Positions 1 to 7,745 of a stretch of 15,627 nt of DNA are shown in pieces; the first letter of the stretch is position 1; each line of letters opens with the position of its first letter. A program made the position numbers and the translations under genes. The notes beneath the pieces were generated by a model. It searched no databases. It worked only from the letters and a program-made list of their open reading frames with translations, and had not been told where the DNA came from. The stretch comes from UBA6136 sp039795615. Its GTDB lineage: Bacteria; Pseudomonadota; Gammaproteobacteria; Methylococcales; Methylococcaceae. Where the stretch lies: contig JBDKLO010000108.1 in assembly GCA_039795615.1 (NCBI GenBank), positions 1-15,627 on the forward strand, given 5' to 3'.

Positions 1-198
1 CTGGCAACGCTGGCCTTCAAGGTTCAGCGTCTACTGGATGACCCCCTGCGATTGGCGCGGATGCGGGCAAGCGCCCTTCGTTTTGCAAAACCTGATGCGG
101 CACAAAAAGTCGTTTCGACCCTTTTGACCGATAATTTGACGACGTTGTCGATTACGCCGGATCAAAGGCTATCGATGGCGACAAAACGCCTGAATTAA
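1..198 (+). CDS. C-terminal fragment of a MurG/MGDG-synthase-like glycosyltransferase
   Basis: The window opens inside a reading frame that stays open for 65 codons and stops with TAA at 196-198. The 5' part is outside the window. The visible tail has a short helix (LLDDPLRLARMRASA) followed by KPDAAQKVV. This resembles the closing helix of GT28-type glycosyltransferases (MurG, processive diacylglycerol glucosyltransferase, MGDG synthase), where a 'D..rL..M...A......pdAa..i' pattern is usual. If correct, the enzyme would transfer a sugar from a UDP-sugar to a membrane lipid on the cytoplasmic face. The next gene starts 44 bases downstream on the same strand, so the two may be co-transcribed. 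The assignment rests only on a short C-terminal pattern, and another GT-B glycosyltransferase is possible. Confidence 0.5.
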   Translation: MATLAFKVQRLLDDPLRLARMRASALRFAKPDAAQKVVSTLLTDNLTTLSITPDQRLSMATKRLN

Positions 199-242
199 TC
201 AAAACTATCGATTGCCCCGGCCGACAGAGAGGGTCTTAAAGC

Positions 243-1451
243 GTGAAGCGTCTTTTTTTGCATCTCGTGATACTTCTGGCGGCCATACCGCTCGCTTCTT
301 CATGGGCTGAAGCCACGCCCCGCGCTTCTTATTCGGTCATCATTGATGCGGGGAGCAGTGGCTCACGAATCTATCTTTACAAGTCCCTCAAAAAGGGTGC
401 GACGATCCAGGTCGAAGATCTGTGGGGATTTGAGCCTAAGGATGTTCCTGGGCTCTCTGATTTCAAAGAGCGTCCAAATGAAGCCTATAACGCCGGAATT
501 GTCCCGTTGCTCCACCCGCTTCGCGCCTTTTTTGGGGGAAAAGGCCTAAATGAGCGTGATACGACCGTCCATGTTCTAGCGACGGGCGGACTCAGGTTGT
601 TGGATCCTGTTCAGAGTGAGGCGATTCTGGGAGCGATCAGCACCGGTCTTAAAACCACACAGTTCAAGGTGGGACGAATTGGAATTCTCCCTTCAGAGCT
701 TGAGGGGCTTCTAGCCTGGGCAGATCTCAACGCCTTGCTCGGGCGGCTTGCCCCCGGAAAAGAGACGTTGGGAATTGTGGAGATTGGCGGGGCATCTGCG
801 CAGATTGCCTATGAAATTAAGGGGCAAGCGGTGGCCGCCGCCAAGATCTGGCAGCTTCAGGGGCATTCCTATCGGATAGTCAGTCGCAGTTTTCTGGGTC
901 TTGGGCAGAATGCGGCTCGTAAATCGATGATTCATTCCGTCGGGGGCGGGGTTGATGGCAACCCCTGCTATCCGCAGGGCGTCTCCGTAGCCGATAAGAA
1001 AACCAGCGTGGATGCGCTTACGGGATCGTTTGATGCCTCACGCTGCAAAAGCCTCTACTTGGACGTTATCCGGCAGAACCCTGATTTTGATCGAGCCCTT
1101 CTTAAAGGCGCGGTGAATCAGTCTTTTGCCGGGATCGGGCAGGGAAATCCCGTCGGGCCGATTAAGGGAAGCATCAGCCTTTGGAAACTGAAAGGCAGTA
1201 ACCCGCATGACAGTATCAAAGTGATCGACGCCGCGTGCAGGTCCCCCTGGTCCAGCTTTCAAGACCAGTTCGGCGGGGACCTCGTCAATCAGAACCAGTG
1301 CGCCAATTCGATCTTCATTGAAACGCTGCTCTATGATCCCTTAGCCCTTGGCTTGGTTGCGCACCAGGTGCGGCACATGGAGTCGGCTGGCGGACGGGTT
1401 CCCAGTTGGACTCGAGGATTTCTTTTGTTGCCAGATAGTCAATTCCACTGA
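243..1451 (+). CDS. Secreted GDA1/CD39-family nucleoside phosphatase (apyrase, NTPDase)
   Basis: This 402-residue protein belongs to the GDA1/CD39 nucleoside tri/diphosphatases, which hydrolyse NTPs and NDPs to NMP plus phosphate. The apyrase conserved regions are visible in order. ACR1 is IIDAGSSGSRIYLY (residues 33-46, first phosphate-binding loop). ACR2 is ATGGLRLL (113-120). ACR3 is near PSELEGLLAW (150-159), with Glu154 the likely catalytic base. ACR4 is VEIGGASAQI (179-188). The loop 'DAGSSGSR' is closer to soluble/Golgi NTPDases than to ecto-CD39. ACR4 normally has Asp-Leu-Gly-Gly and here has Glu-Ile-Gly-Gly. Residues 1-24 form a signal peptide (hydrophobic LFLHLVILLAAIPLA, AxA-like end), placing the enzyme in the periplasm or outside the cell. 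The start is GTG at 243, with AGAGGG nine bases upstream. There is no C-terminal membrane segment. The neighbours are a glycosyltransferase and a glycosidase. Family assignment is firm; substrate preference is not visible. Confidence 0.88.
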   Translation: MKRLFLHLVILLAAIPLASSWAEATPRASYSVIIDAGSSGSRIYLYKSLKKGATIQVEDLWGFEPKDVPGLSDFKERPNEAYNAGIVPLLHPLRAFFGGKGLNERDTTVHVLATGGLRLLDPVQSEAILGAISTGLKTTQFKVGRIGILPSELEGLLAWADLNALLGRLAPGKETLGIVEIGGASAQIAYEIKGQAVAAAKIWQLQGHSYRIVSRSFLGLGQNAARKSMIHSVGGGVDGNPCYPQGVSVADKKTSVDALTGSFDASRCKSLYLDVIRQNPDFDRALLKGAVNQSFAGIGQGNPVGPIKGSISLWKLKGSNPHDSIKVIDAACRSPWSSFQDQFGGDLVNQNQCANSIFIETLLYDPLALGLVAHQVRHMESAGGRVPSWTRGFLLLPDSQFH

Positions 1452-1478
1452 AGATTCTCCCTCTCTTCCGCTGATCTG

Positions 1479-2999
1479 ATGTCGAATCAAAAAGACTTTC
1501 TCTGGGGTGTGGCGATCTCGGCTTATCAGGCGGAGGGGGGCTACAACCGCATGGGAGAGCCCCAAACAAATTGGGCTTCGGCCGAGCTTCGGGGAGATGT
1601 GGATCCCCTCGGCGATTCCACGCGCTTTTTCTCGCATTATGAGGAGGACCTTCGCCGGTGCCTCGATCTGGGGCTCAATGCCTTCAGGATGAGCATCGAG
1701 TGGAGCCGTGTTCAGCCAACGTGGGTCAATGAAAAAGGCGCTCCGCCCCCCTTTGATCACGATGCGCTTCGTCAGTATTGTGGGGTCTTGGCTGCATGTC
1801 GTGATTTGGGGATCGAACCCATCGTCACCTTGCACCACTTTGTGCATCCAGCCTGGCTCGGAAGTGACCCTTGGCTGGACACTGAGATCCAGGTGTTTTT
1901 TTCCGGCTTCGTCAAAGAGGTCGTGCTGACCATCAATTCTTTTCTTGTGTCCTTGGGGCACGATCCGGTTCGCTATTTTATCACCATCAACGAGCCCAAT
2001 ATGTTGGTGATGAGTACATACCTTGGGGATCAGTTCCCAACAGAGGCGAGGCGCGGGCTGCAATCGGCGAGCTCGGCTCTTACGGCCCTGATGGAGGCGC
2101 ATATCCGCGCCTACAACCTCATTCATGACCTCTATGAGGACAAAGGCTGGGGGTCTGTCATGGCCACTTTTAACAACTACACCAGCGATGTCTATTGGCT
2201 CGACAAACTGCTGACCGATGTGGTGATGCTCCGGGAATGGATGATTTCTCCAGCGAATGTCCAAGCTTTCCTTTTTTCCCAGGCCCAAGACTTTAATCGC
2301 ACGATTTCCCAATTCGAAGGCGAGCATATGGGGAGGCTCTCACGCCTTGTGGGAGGTTTTGTGAGAAGGGCTGCAACCCAGCTCGCTCGAAAAGGGATTC
2401 ATTCACCGTCCTTCAGTTCGCTCCTGGCCTGTGTGTATGAGTCTCCCCGGAAGGTGATGATGGATTACATCGCCTATGACTATTACGACCCTTTCTGTGC
2501 GCACAGTTTCCGACTACCCAGGCTCTCGCAATTGTGGACGTCCAGAGTTCATCCCTTTGATGGCTTTCGCAACAGTCTTTTCAGTAAATGGTGGGATTGG
2601 CGGGTATTACCCGAGGGGTTGAGGTTCTTTTCGAAACTGCTGGCAGAGGCGTATCCGGGGAAACCCCTATTGATAGCGGAAAATGGAATGGCGCATCGCC
2701 GGGACCACGATAATCAATCTCACCGGCGAACCGATGGCATGATTCGGAGTGAGTTCATTCGTCTGCATGCGGGTGAGGTGCTTGAATTGGCTCGAAGCGG
2801 CGTTCCCCTTATGGGCTACATGTACTGGTCGTTGTTCGATAATTACGAGTGGGGGACCTACTCCGCACGATTCGGCCTGTTTAGCCTTGATTATCAGGAA
2901 AGTACCGAACGATGCGCAGAGGATCACTGGGGGGATCGACCGTCTGAGGCTTACGCCGAAATCATTCGCTCAGCGGCCAGTTCCCTCACAAGCGAGTAA
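1479..2999 (+). CDS. Glycoside hydrolase family 1 (beta-glucosidase/beta-glycosidase-like)
   Basis: This 506-residue (beta/alpha)8-barrel enzyme belongs to family GH1, which cleaves beta-linked sugars with retention of configuration. The N-terminal signature is WGVAISAYQAEGG. The acid/base Glu172 lies in TINEPN. The nucleophile Glu401 lies in LLIAENGMA, where most members have ITENG. The aglycone/glycone-site segment YWSLFDNYEWGTYSARFG is near residue 450. There is no signal peptide, so it is probably cytoplasmic. The ATG start lies 27 bases after the apyrase stop. No convincing Shine-Dalgarno sequence precedes it, so coupling to the upstream gene is plausible. Residues about 210-370 (a long insertion between the two catalytic strands) match the usual GH1 core poorly, so substrate cannot be predicted; 6-phospho-sugars, glucosides and glycolipids all remain possible. 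Its 3' end overlaps the convergent eutC by 30 bases. Confidence 0.88.
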   Translation: MSNQKDFLWGVAISAYQAEGGYNRMGEPQTNWASAELRGDVDPLGDSTRFFSHYEEDLRRCLDLGLNAFRMSIEWSRVQPTWVNEKGAPPPFDHDALRQYCGVLAACRDLGIEPIVTLHHFVHPAWLGSDPWLDTEIQVFFSGFVKEVVLTINSFLVSLGHDPVRYFITINEPNMLVMSTYLGDQFPTEARRGLQSASSALTALMEAHIRAYNLIHDLYEDKGWGSVMATFNNYTSDVYWLDKLLTDVVMLREWMISPANVQAFLFSQAQDFNRTISQFEGEHMGRLSRLVGGFVRRAATQLARKGIHSPSFSSLLACVYESPRKVMMDYIAYDYYDPFCAHSFRLPRLSQLWTSRVHPFDGFRNSLFSKWWDWRVLPEGLRFFSKLLAEAYPGKPLLIAENGMAHRRDHDNQSHRRTDGMIRSEFIRLHAGEVLELARSGVPLMGYMYWSLFDNYEWGTYSARFGLFSLDYQESTERCAEDHWGDRPSEAYAEIIRSAASSLTSE

Positions 3000-3755
3000 G
3001 CGCAAGGACTGCCCTAAAAGCGCCGGATCATCCGGGCTGTCATCCTTGAGGGAAACTCCTCCTATGCCGAGTCGTAAACCCTTGAGGGTGAGGTAGCAGA
3101 TCTTGTCTGCAGCCGTCCGATAATCAAGGCCATCGGGTTCGCGAATATTGGAAAGGCAGTTTCGTTCGGCATCGGTATTGCCGTTTGCCGGAGCGATCGT
3201 GAGGTAGGCGCCGAGACTGTCGGCAGATGAAAGTCCGGGGCGCTCCCCGATCAGGATCAGGCTGACGCGTGACTTCAATGCGAGGCCGATCTGATCCGAA
3301 AGGGCAACCCGCCCGTTGGGCACGAGCACGATGGGGCTGGTCGAGAGGCCGCAGCCTTGCAGTGATTCCCTTAAGACCCTTAGCAATGGCAGCGCATGGG
3401 TTTCTACTGCGGTGGTCGAAAGCCCGTTTGACACAATCAGTGCCATATCGAAACCTTGCGCCTTGGATGCTTTCAGCGCATCAAGACTGTTGCTGTTCAG
3501 GCTTCGGCCCAAATCAGGGCGCTTCAAATAAATGGATCGACTCTCAGCCTGAGAGTCCACCCGGATGGCAAAACCGAATCGCTCTTCCACCTGGGTGCGA
3601 AAGTGCTCGCAATCCCACTCCTTCCAGACGGCATCTCGAGCTTCGGCATGCGCAACCTGAAAATCAAGCAGTGACTCGGTGCGTTGCGCTGAGCCAACGC
3701 TCCCCTGGCCGATTCGGGCTTGGGTAAATGCGCGGAGCGTATGCCAGGGATCCAT
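2970..3755 (-). CDS. eutC: Ethanolamine ammonia-lyase small subunit
   Basis: This 261-residue protein is the small subunit of the adenosylcobalamin-dependent ethanolamine ammonia-lyase, which splits ethanolamine into acetaldehyde and ammonia. EutC helps hold the B12 cofactor against EutB. Family signatures are visible: FTQARIGQGSVGSAQRTESL near the N-terminus, FQVAHAEARDAV (about 32-43), LILIGERPGLSSADSLGAYL (about 161-180), then DAERNCLSNI and a closing GGVSLKDD. About 20 further residues follow the last conserved motif, which makes this member slightly long. The ATG at 3755 shares its A with the eutB stop (TGATG), so translation is coupled. The gene converges on the GH1 gene and overlaps its last 30 bases, leaving no room for an intergenic terminator. 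Assignment is firm. Confidence 0.95.
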   Translation of the reverse strand: MDPWHTLRAFTQARIGQGSVGSAQRTESLLDFQVAHAEARDAVWKEWDCEHFRTQVEERFGFAIRVDSQAESRSIYLKRPDLGRSLNSNSLDALKASKAQGFDMALIVSNGLSTTAVETHALPLLRVLRESLQGCGLSTSPIVLVPNGRVALSDQIGLALKSRVSLILIGERPGLSSADSLGAYLTIAPANGNTDAERNCLSNIREPDGLDYRTAADKICYLTLKGLRLGIGGVSLKDDSPDDPALLGQSLRLLACEGTGR

Positions 3756-5149
3756 CAGTGGCTCCGCTCGATCTGGTCGGTGAAGCTCTGGATCATTCGG
3801 GTTCGGGTGGGGTGGTTGAGAAGCCTTCGGTTGTCCTCAAAAAGCCCCATTTCTTGAAGCCACACTTCAAATTCAGGCGCCGGTCTTTTGCCCAGAACTT
3901 CGCGGACATAAAGTGCATCGTGGAATGACGTGCTCTGGTAGGCCAGCATGATGTCGTCACAACCGGGAATTCCCATGATGTAGTTGCAGCCCGCGACACC
4001 CAGTAGCGTGAGGAGATTATCCATGTCGTTCTGGTCGGCTTCGGCATGGTTGGTGTAACACACGTCGCAACCCATGGGCAGCCCCAAAAGTTTGCCGCAA
4101 AAATGATCCTCAAGGCCTGCTCGGATGATCTGTTTCGCGTCGTAAAGATATTCGGGGCCGATGAATCCGACGACGGTATTGACCAATAAAGGCGAAAATT
4201 CCCGGGCAACCGCATAAGCTCTGGCCTCCAGGGTCTGCGCATCAACGCCATGATGGGCGTTGGCCGAAAGCGCACTCCCCTGACCGGTCTCAAAATACAT
4301 CAGGTTTTGTCCGAGCCTGCCGCGTCCTAGAGACTCTGCCATCGCCTTGGCCTCAGCCAGCATGCCAAGATCAACACCGAAACTCTTGTTAGCCGCCTCC
4401 GTTCCCGCTATCGACTGAAAGACGAGATCGACGGGATACCCTTTCTGGATGAGCTCCATGGTCGTTGTGACATGGGAGAGGACGCAGGATTGGGTCGGGA
4501 TCGAATATTTTTCGATGAGGTCAGACATCAGGTGAATCAGTCGGCCGACATTTCCCAGATGGTCGGTGGCAGGATTGATGCCGATTACGGCATCGCCGCT
4601 GCCATAGAGAAGACCATCCAGAATCGTTGCGGCAATGCCCCGAATGTCATCGGTTGGGTGGTTGGGCTGGAGGCGCGTTGAAAGGCAGCCTTCCAGGCCT
4701 AGCGTGTTTCTGAAGCGAGTCACGACGCGACATCGTCTGGCAACGGCAATCAGATCCTGATTTCGCATGATCTTGCTGACCGCTGCCGCCATTTCAGGAG
4801 TGATGCCCCAGGCGATGGTGCTGGGGTCGCCGGGATGGGAAAGTAGCCACTCGCGAAATTCGCCAACGGAGAGGTTTCGGATGGGGGCGAAGGCCTGCGT
4901 GTCATGACGATCCAGAATTAGTCGCGACACCTCATCGGACTCTGGGGGAATGAGAGGCTCATTGAGGAAACGTTGCAGAGGGATTTCGGCAAGACCTCTT
5001 TGTGCCAGGGCGCGTTCGACCTCTGACTCGGCGGCGAGCCCAGCAAGCTCGTCAGCTGAGCGCCTGGGACTCGCCTTTGCCATCAGCGTTCTGAGATTCT
5101 CGAACGAGTAGTGGCGTCCCTTGTGCGTGATCGAATAGCTGCCCGGCAT
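3755..5149 (-). CDS. eutB: Ethanolamine ammonia-lyase large (catalytic) subunit
   Basis: This 464-residue protein is the catalytic TIM-barrel subunit of ethanolamine ammonia-lyase. Substrate and cofactor residues known from enterobacterial EutB are in place: Arg159 and Gln161 in LSTRLQPNHPTDD, Asn192 in GINPATD, Glu287 in YFETGQGS and Asp362 in GCDVCYTNH. Glu287 and Asp362 even keep the numbering of the enteric enzyme when the ATG at 5149 is used as start. That start also has GGAGG (5160-5164) ten bases upstream. A TTG at 5182 would add 11 residues but lacks both supports. The gene is followed directly by eutC. No eutA reactivase, aldehyde dehydrogenase, permease or microcompartment shell gene is in the window, so this looks like the short catabolic version that uses ethanolamine as nitrogen or carbon source. 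A 15-base palindrome at 5255-5269 lies upstream. Confidence 0.96.
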   Translation of the reverse strand: MPGSYSITHKGRHYSFENLRTLMAKASPRRSADELAGLAAESEVERALAQRGLAEIPLQRFLNEPLIPPESDEVSRLILDRHDTQAFAPIRNLSVGEFREWLLSHPGDPSTIAWGITPEMAAAVSKIMRNQDLIAVARRCRVVTRFRNTLGLEGCLSTRLQPNHPTDDIRGIAATILDGLLYGSGDAVIGINPATDHLGNVGRLIHLMSDLIEKYSIPTQSCVLSHVTTTMELIQKGYPVDLVFQSIAGTEAANKSFGVDLGMLAEAKAMAESLGRGRLGQNLMYFETGQGSALSANAHHGVDAQTLEARAYAVAREFSPLLVNTVVGFIGPEYLYDAKQIIRAGLEDHFCGKLLGLPMGCDVCYTNHAEADQNDMDNLLTLLGVAGCNYIMGIPGCDDIMLAYQSTSFHDALYVREVLGKRPAPEFEVWLQEMGLFEDNRRLLNHPTRTRMIQSFTDQIERSH

Positions 5150-5254
5150 TGCCCCCAATCCTCCGAATTGCCTGAATGACAATTTTATCTCGGGTGTGTG
5201 ACAGCCCCGGGTCGATCGGAGGTTGAGGTGGCTTTGCAGCGAAGAGGGAAGCCC

Positions 5255-5269
5255 GGGTGACGGTCACCC
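5255..5269. promoter_or_regulatory. Perfect 15-base palindrome upstream of eutBC
   Basis: GGGTGAC and GTCACCC flank a single central base. The palindrome sits about 105 bases before the eutB start and directly after the stop codon of the small lipoprotein gene on the same strand. It could be an operator for eutBC control or the stem of a weak terminator. No T-run follows on the minus strand, which favours the operator reading. No regulator gene is adjacent. Confidence 0.35.
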
Positions 5270-5271
5270 CA

Positions 5272-5427
5272 TCAATAGGAGCAGCTTTCCCAAGTGATGG
5301 AGCCGCATCGGGGTTTTCCTTGCGGATGATCTTCCATGTCGCGGTGATAACCGATGACTCCGCAACCTGTGAGTGGCGCCGCGATGGAAAGCCAAAGCAT
5401 TAACTTGATGTGGAAACCGAAGTTCAT
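5272..5427 (-). CDS. Small predicted lipoprotein of unknown function
   Basis: This short frame encodes 51 residues from the ATG at 5427. A hydrophobic stretch (KLMLWLSIAAP) ends in the lipobox LTGC, so Cys22 or so would become the lipidated N-terminus after signal peptidase II cleavage. The mature part is only about 30 residues and holds two further cysteines (CGSITWESC), compatible with a small disulfide loop in the periplasm. An in-frame TTG at 5454 would lengthen the leader by nine residues, but that is less likely. The ribosome binding site is weak. A second small lipoprotein gene lies upstream on the same strand, and the stop is followed by the eutBC control region. I do not recognise a family. 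The lipobox is the only real evidence that this is a gene. Confidence 0.45.
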   Translation of the reverse strand: MNFGFHIKLMLWLSIAAPLTGCGVIGYHRDMEDHPQGKPRCGSITWESCSY

Positions 5428-5561
5428 AGCGCATTTCAACCGATCTGCTTTCAATTAAAATATCGTGAAAATACTAGCACGGGGTTTCAGAGCCAACTAC
5501 GGGTTCGGGATACCCTTCGGGGAGGTCGTTGTGAACAATCGCACCAAAGCTATGTTCCCTC

Positions 5562-5894
5562 TTATTTCGCCAGAAAGCAGGCATATTCTGCTTCGCATTG
5601 AATTTTGTAAGACTTTTCTTTTCCGCAACCACTGATCCGGATCGTATAGTTGGTCCACACAGGGCCCATGGGCGCGCCCTCGGCATTCTTGGCAGAGAGT
5701 TCTTCCGTCTTTACATTCGCGCAGCCGAGATCTTGTTGCCCGGTCTTTTGCGCCAGGGATTCTGCTGATCTCAGGTCATGACTCAAGAATCGCTTGTCGA
5801 GTGCACTGTCATGTTGAACTGCCGTGCAGGCGATCAAAAGAAAAGGCAGGCAAAACAGCAGAAAAATTTGTGGCTGTCGTGAGCGAGTCGGCAT
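5562..5894 (-). CDS. Predicted Cys-rich lipoprotein, unknown function
   Basis: This 110-residue protein starts at the ATG at 5894, with GAGG seven bases upstream. An in-frame TTG at 5906 is less likely. Residues of the leader (FLLFCLPFLLIAC) form a lipoprotein signal with the cleavage Cys in LLIAC. The mature domain contains LGCANV, then a beta-rich stretch (VWTNYTIRISGCG) and YKIQCEAEYAC. Its four cysteines are spaced as if in two disulfides. Small periplasmic proteins ending in a 'GCG....Y.v.C....C' pattern are common in proteobacteria, but I cannot name the family. The gene lies downstream of the DUF2490 barrel gene with a 40-base gap, so the two may share a transcript and both act at the envelope. 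Confidence 0.65.
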   Translation of the reverse strand: MPTRSRQPQIFLLFCLPFLLIACTAVQHDSALDKRFLSHDLRSAESLAQKTGQQDLGCANVKTEELSAKNAEGAPMGPVWTNYTIRISGCGKEKSYKIQCEAEYACFLAK

Positions 5895-5934
5895 AGACGT
5901 CCTCAATTGGAGCAGTGTGATCGGGGTGAAGGGG

Positions 5935-6795
5935 CTACCACCCCATGAATACTGAGGCGGAAACGGTATTTAGGCTGTTGTAGGCGCTATAGGGGAGGTC
6001 GGGCTTGGACTTGTTGGCCATCAGGTTCATGTAACCGAACTCCAGACGAGCATTTTCGTTGACGATCCAGCTGATACCCGCAAAAGCACGGTTTTGGTTG
6101 AAACCGGAATACCCGCCATTTGGATTGTTGGCGACATTGTTCGCATTGAAGAAAAACTCATCCCAAACGACTAGCCCAAACCGAGGCTCAAACTCAAATG
6201 GATGAATCAGCTTGATCAGGGTGCGCGGCCGAATCCCCGGCGCATCACCTCGAGTAAAACGCATTTCAACCATTTCCCGGAGGGTGACGGTTCCGAGCTT
6301 GCTGGGAAAAATGTACCGGATGGCCGGCCAGGCATCCTGTTCACCCACATAACCCTGATTGTAGTTTTCAGTCGGAAGATAGGTGTAACCCGCCCAGACG
6401 GTCAGGCGATCGGTTACGGCGTAACCCATGGCGGTGCGAATCATCCCTTGATAGAAATTCATATTCTCCATCGGATTGGCGTTATTGAATCGGCCTTGCG
6501 ACTCCATCCAGAGTCTGACGGAGCCCAGTCGCTCATCGAGGCCCGAGAGATTGCCTTCTCCGACGGCTTGGGTCCAGAAACCGGCAGACTCTGTAATTCC
6601 TTTTGGCGGCGGTGCGGATTTTGCCGGATTCGAGAAGCCGAACCAGAGGAGCGGAAAGAGGATCAGCCGTGGGAGCCCCCGGCGCGACTCCGATCGACAT
6701 GAACCCCTTCTCTGGTGGGCGTGTTCATTCGCCAGGCTCTCGGCAATTGCCACCGTATCAGGCAAACTAGAGGACATGAGGCCATCAGCCCTCAT
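5935..6795 (-). CDS. DUF2490 family outer-membrane beta-barrel protein
   Basis: The protein matches the DUF2490 pattern: repeated amphipathic beta-strands with aromatic girdles, VWAGYTYLP, LREMVEMRFT, PRFGLVVWDEFFFNAN, FNQNRAFAGI and LEFGYMNL. It ends in a short final strand closing with aromatic Trp, as outer-membrane proteins do. A hydrophobic leader (LPRLILFPLLWFGF) followed by NPAKSA looks like a signal peptide cut. The start is uncertain. ATG at 6795 (286 aa) or 6777 (280 aa) leaves an unusually long stretch of about 35-40 residues before the hydrophobic core, and a GTG at 6885 would overlap the divergent gene. An ATG at 6700 with AAGGGG just upstream lies one frame off and would give a normal signal length, so an indel near the C5 run at 6676-6680 is possible. 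Function is unknown; a porin-like or envelope role is inferred. Confidence 0.8.
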   Translation of the reverse strand: MRADGLMSSSLPDTVAIAESLANEHAHQRRGSCRSESRRGLPRLILFPLLWFGFSNPAKSAPPPKGITESAGFWTQAVGEGNLSGLDERLGSVRLWMESQGRFNNANPMENMNFYQGMIRTAMGYAVTDRLTVWAGYTYLPTENYNQGYVGEQDAWPAIRYIFPSKLGTVTLREMVEMRFTRGDAPGIRPRTLIKLIHPFEFEPRFGLVVWDEFFFNANNVANNPNGGYSGFNQNRAFAGISWIVNENARLEFGYMNLMANKSKPDLPYSAYNSLNTVSASVFMGW

Positions 6796-6871
6796 TAAAC
6801 CTAATCTTTGGCTGTTGGAGTGCTCCGAATCGAGCCCAATGTTTTGCCGCATCATGTGTAGATAAAAAGTC

Positions 6872-7672
6872 ATGAGTGAAGTCACGAACAGCCTGAACTT
6901 GGTCGATCATATTGTCACGAGCTATAGCACTCATGTCATCGTGGCCTCGATCATTTTGTCATGCCTAGGGCAAATCACCTTCCGAAAGTTGTTAGGGCCG
7001 GAGCGACTCCAGTCTTGTCACGAGGTGGGGGGCTATTACTTTTCAGTGGTAGGGACGTTCTATGCCGTTCTCGTCGGCCTGATTATTTTTGATGCTCAGG
7101 CACGATTTGACGATGCCAAGACGGACGTCGAAAGTGAAGCGAGCGCCCTTTTCATGATTCACCTGCATGCAGAGCGATTACCACAGCCTCAGGGTGCCGA
7201 AATTCAGTCTTTGATCAAAACCTACGCCAACCGGGTCATCGAATCTGAATGGGAAACGATGAAGAGCGGGCACCGTGATGATGTCGCCCGGGGGCTTCTG
7301 GTGTCGATCAGTCGAAAGCTCGATGCGATTGAACCTAAGACACAGGGTCAGCAGACAGTTTACGACAAAGTGCAGGATGAACTCACCTCGGCTTGGACGA
7401 TGCGGCGACAACGCATCAGTCATGTTGAATACCGACTGCCGGATCTTGAGTGGGAAGTTCTCCTGATTGGCGGACTGGTGACGGTGGTCTTTAGTTACTT
7501 TTTCGTGCTGGAGAGCCTCTGGATGCAAGCGGCAATGACCTCGTTAATGTCACTGGTCATTGCTTTCAACATCTACGTCGTGGTTGAACTGTCCAATCCT
7601 TATCTCGGCAGCATTGTGGTTTCAAAAAAACCGTTTCAGGTCATCACAGCCCATCTTGCCCTGAATGAGTGA
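6872..7672 (+). CDS. DUF4239 (bestrophin-like) membrane protein, copy A
   Basis: This 266-residue protein has two N-terminal membrane segments (about 20-35 and 55-74), a soluble helical middle and two C-terminal segments (about 195-213 and 218-239). The layout and motifs fit DUF4239: GTFYAVLVGLIIF then F.DAK..VESEASAL, YANRVIESEW, and the closing ELSNPYLGSI.VS..PF. Some DUF4239 members are described as bestrophin-like, which would suggest an ion channel, but that role is not shown by the sequence. It starts at ATG 6872 with only a weak A-rich sequence upstream, divergent from the DUF2490 gene. A homologue with the same architecture lies at 12827-13654 on the other strand. A strong hairpin follows the stop. 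Confidence 0.82.
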   Translation: MSEVTNSLNLVDHIVTSYSTHVIVASIILSCLGQITFRKLLGPERLQSCHEVGGYYFSVVGTFYAVLVGLIIFDAQARFDDAKTDVESEASALFMIHLHAERLPQPQGAEIQSLIKTYANRVIESEWETMKSGHRDDVARGLLVSISRKLDAIEPKTQGQQTVYDKVQDELTSAWTMRRQRISHVEYRLPDLEWEVLLIGGLVTVVFSYFFVLESLWMQAAMTSLMSLVIAFNIYVVVELSNPYLGSIVVSKKPFQVITAHLALNE

Positions 7673-7697
7673 AGGGCACTCATTCCCCTAGAACGGG

Positions 7698-7726
7698 CGG
7701 TTGCCGCCGGGAGCCAGCGGCAACCG
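7698..7726. terminator. Strong hairpin between convergent genes
   Basis: CGGTTGCCGC and GCGGCAACCG form a perfect 10-pair stem with a nine-base loop. It lies between the ends of the DUF4239 gene (+) and the protease gene (-), which is the right place for a shared terminator. The T-tract after it is poor on both strands (TACTTTGTTG on +), so a transcript-end stabilising hairpin is an alternative. Confidence 0.5.
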
Positions 7727-7745
7727 TACTTTGTTGCGTCTGGAG

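Noticed and set aside
1341..2327. 328-codon open frame on the minus strand
   Set aside because: It lies antisense to the apyrase end and the GH1 gene, both of which have clear family motifs. Its translation shows no domain, signal peptide or coherent composition.
5052..5267. 71-codon minus-strand frame overlapping the eutB start
   Set aside because: It uses another frame of the eutB 5' end, has no ribosome site or domain, and eutB is certain there.
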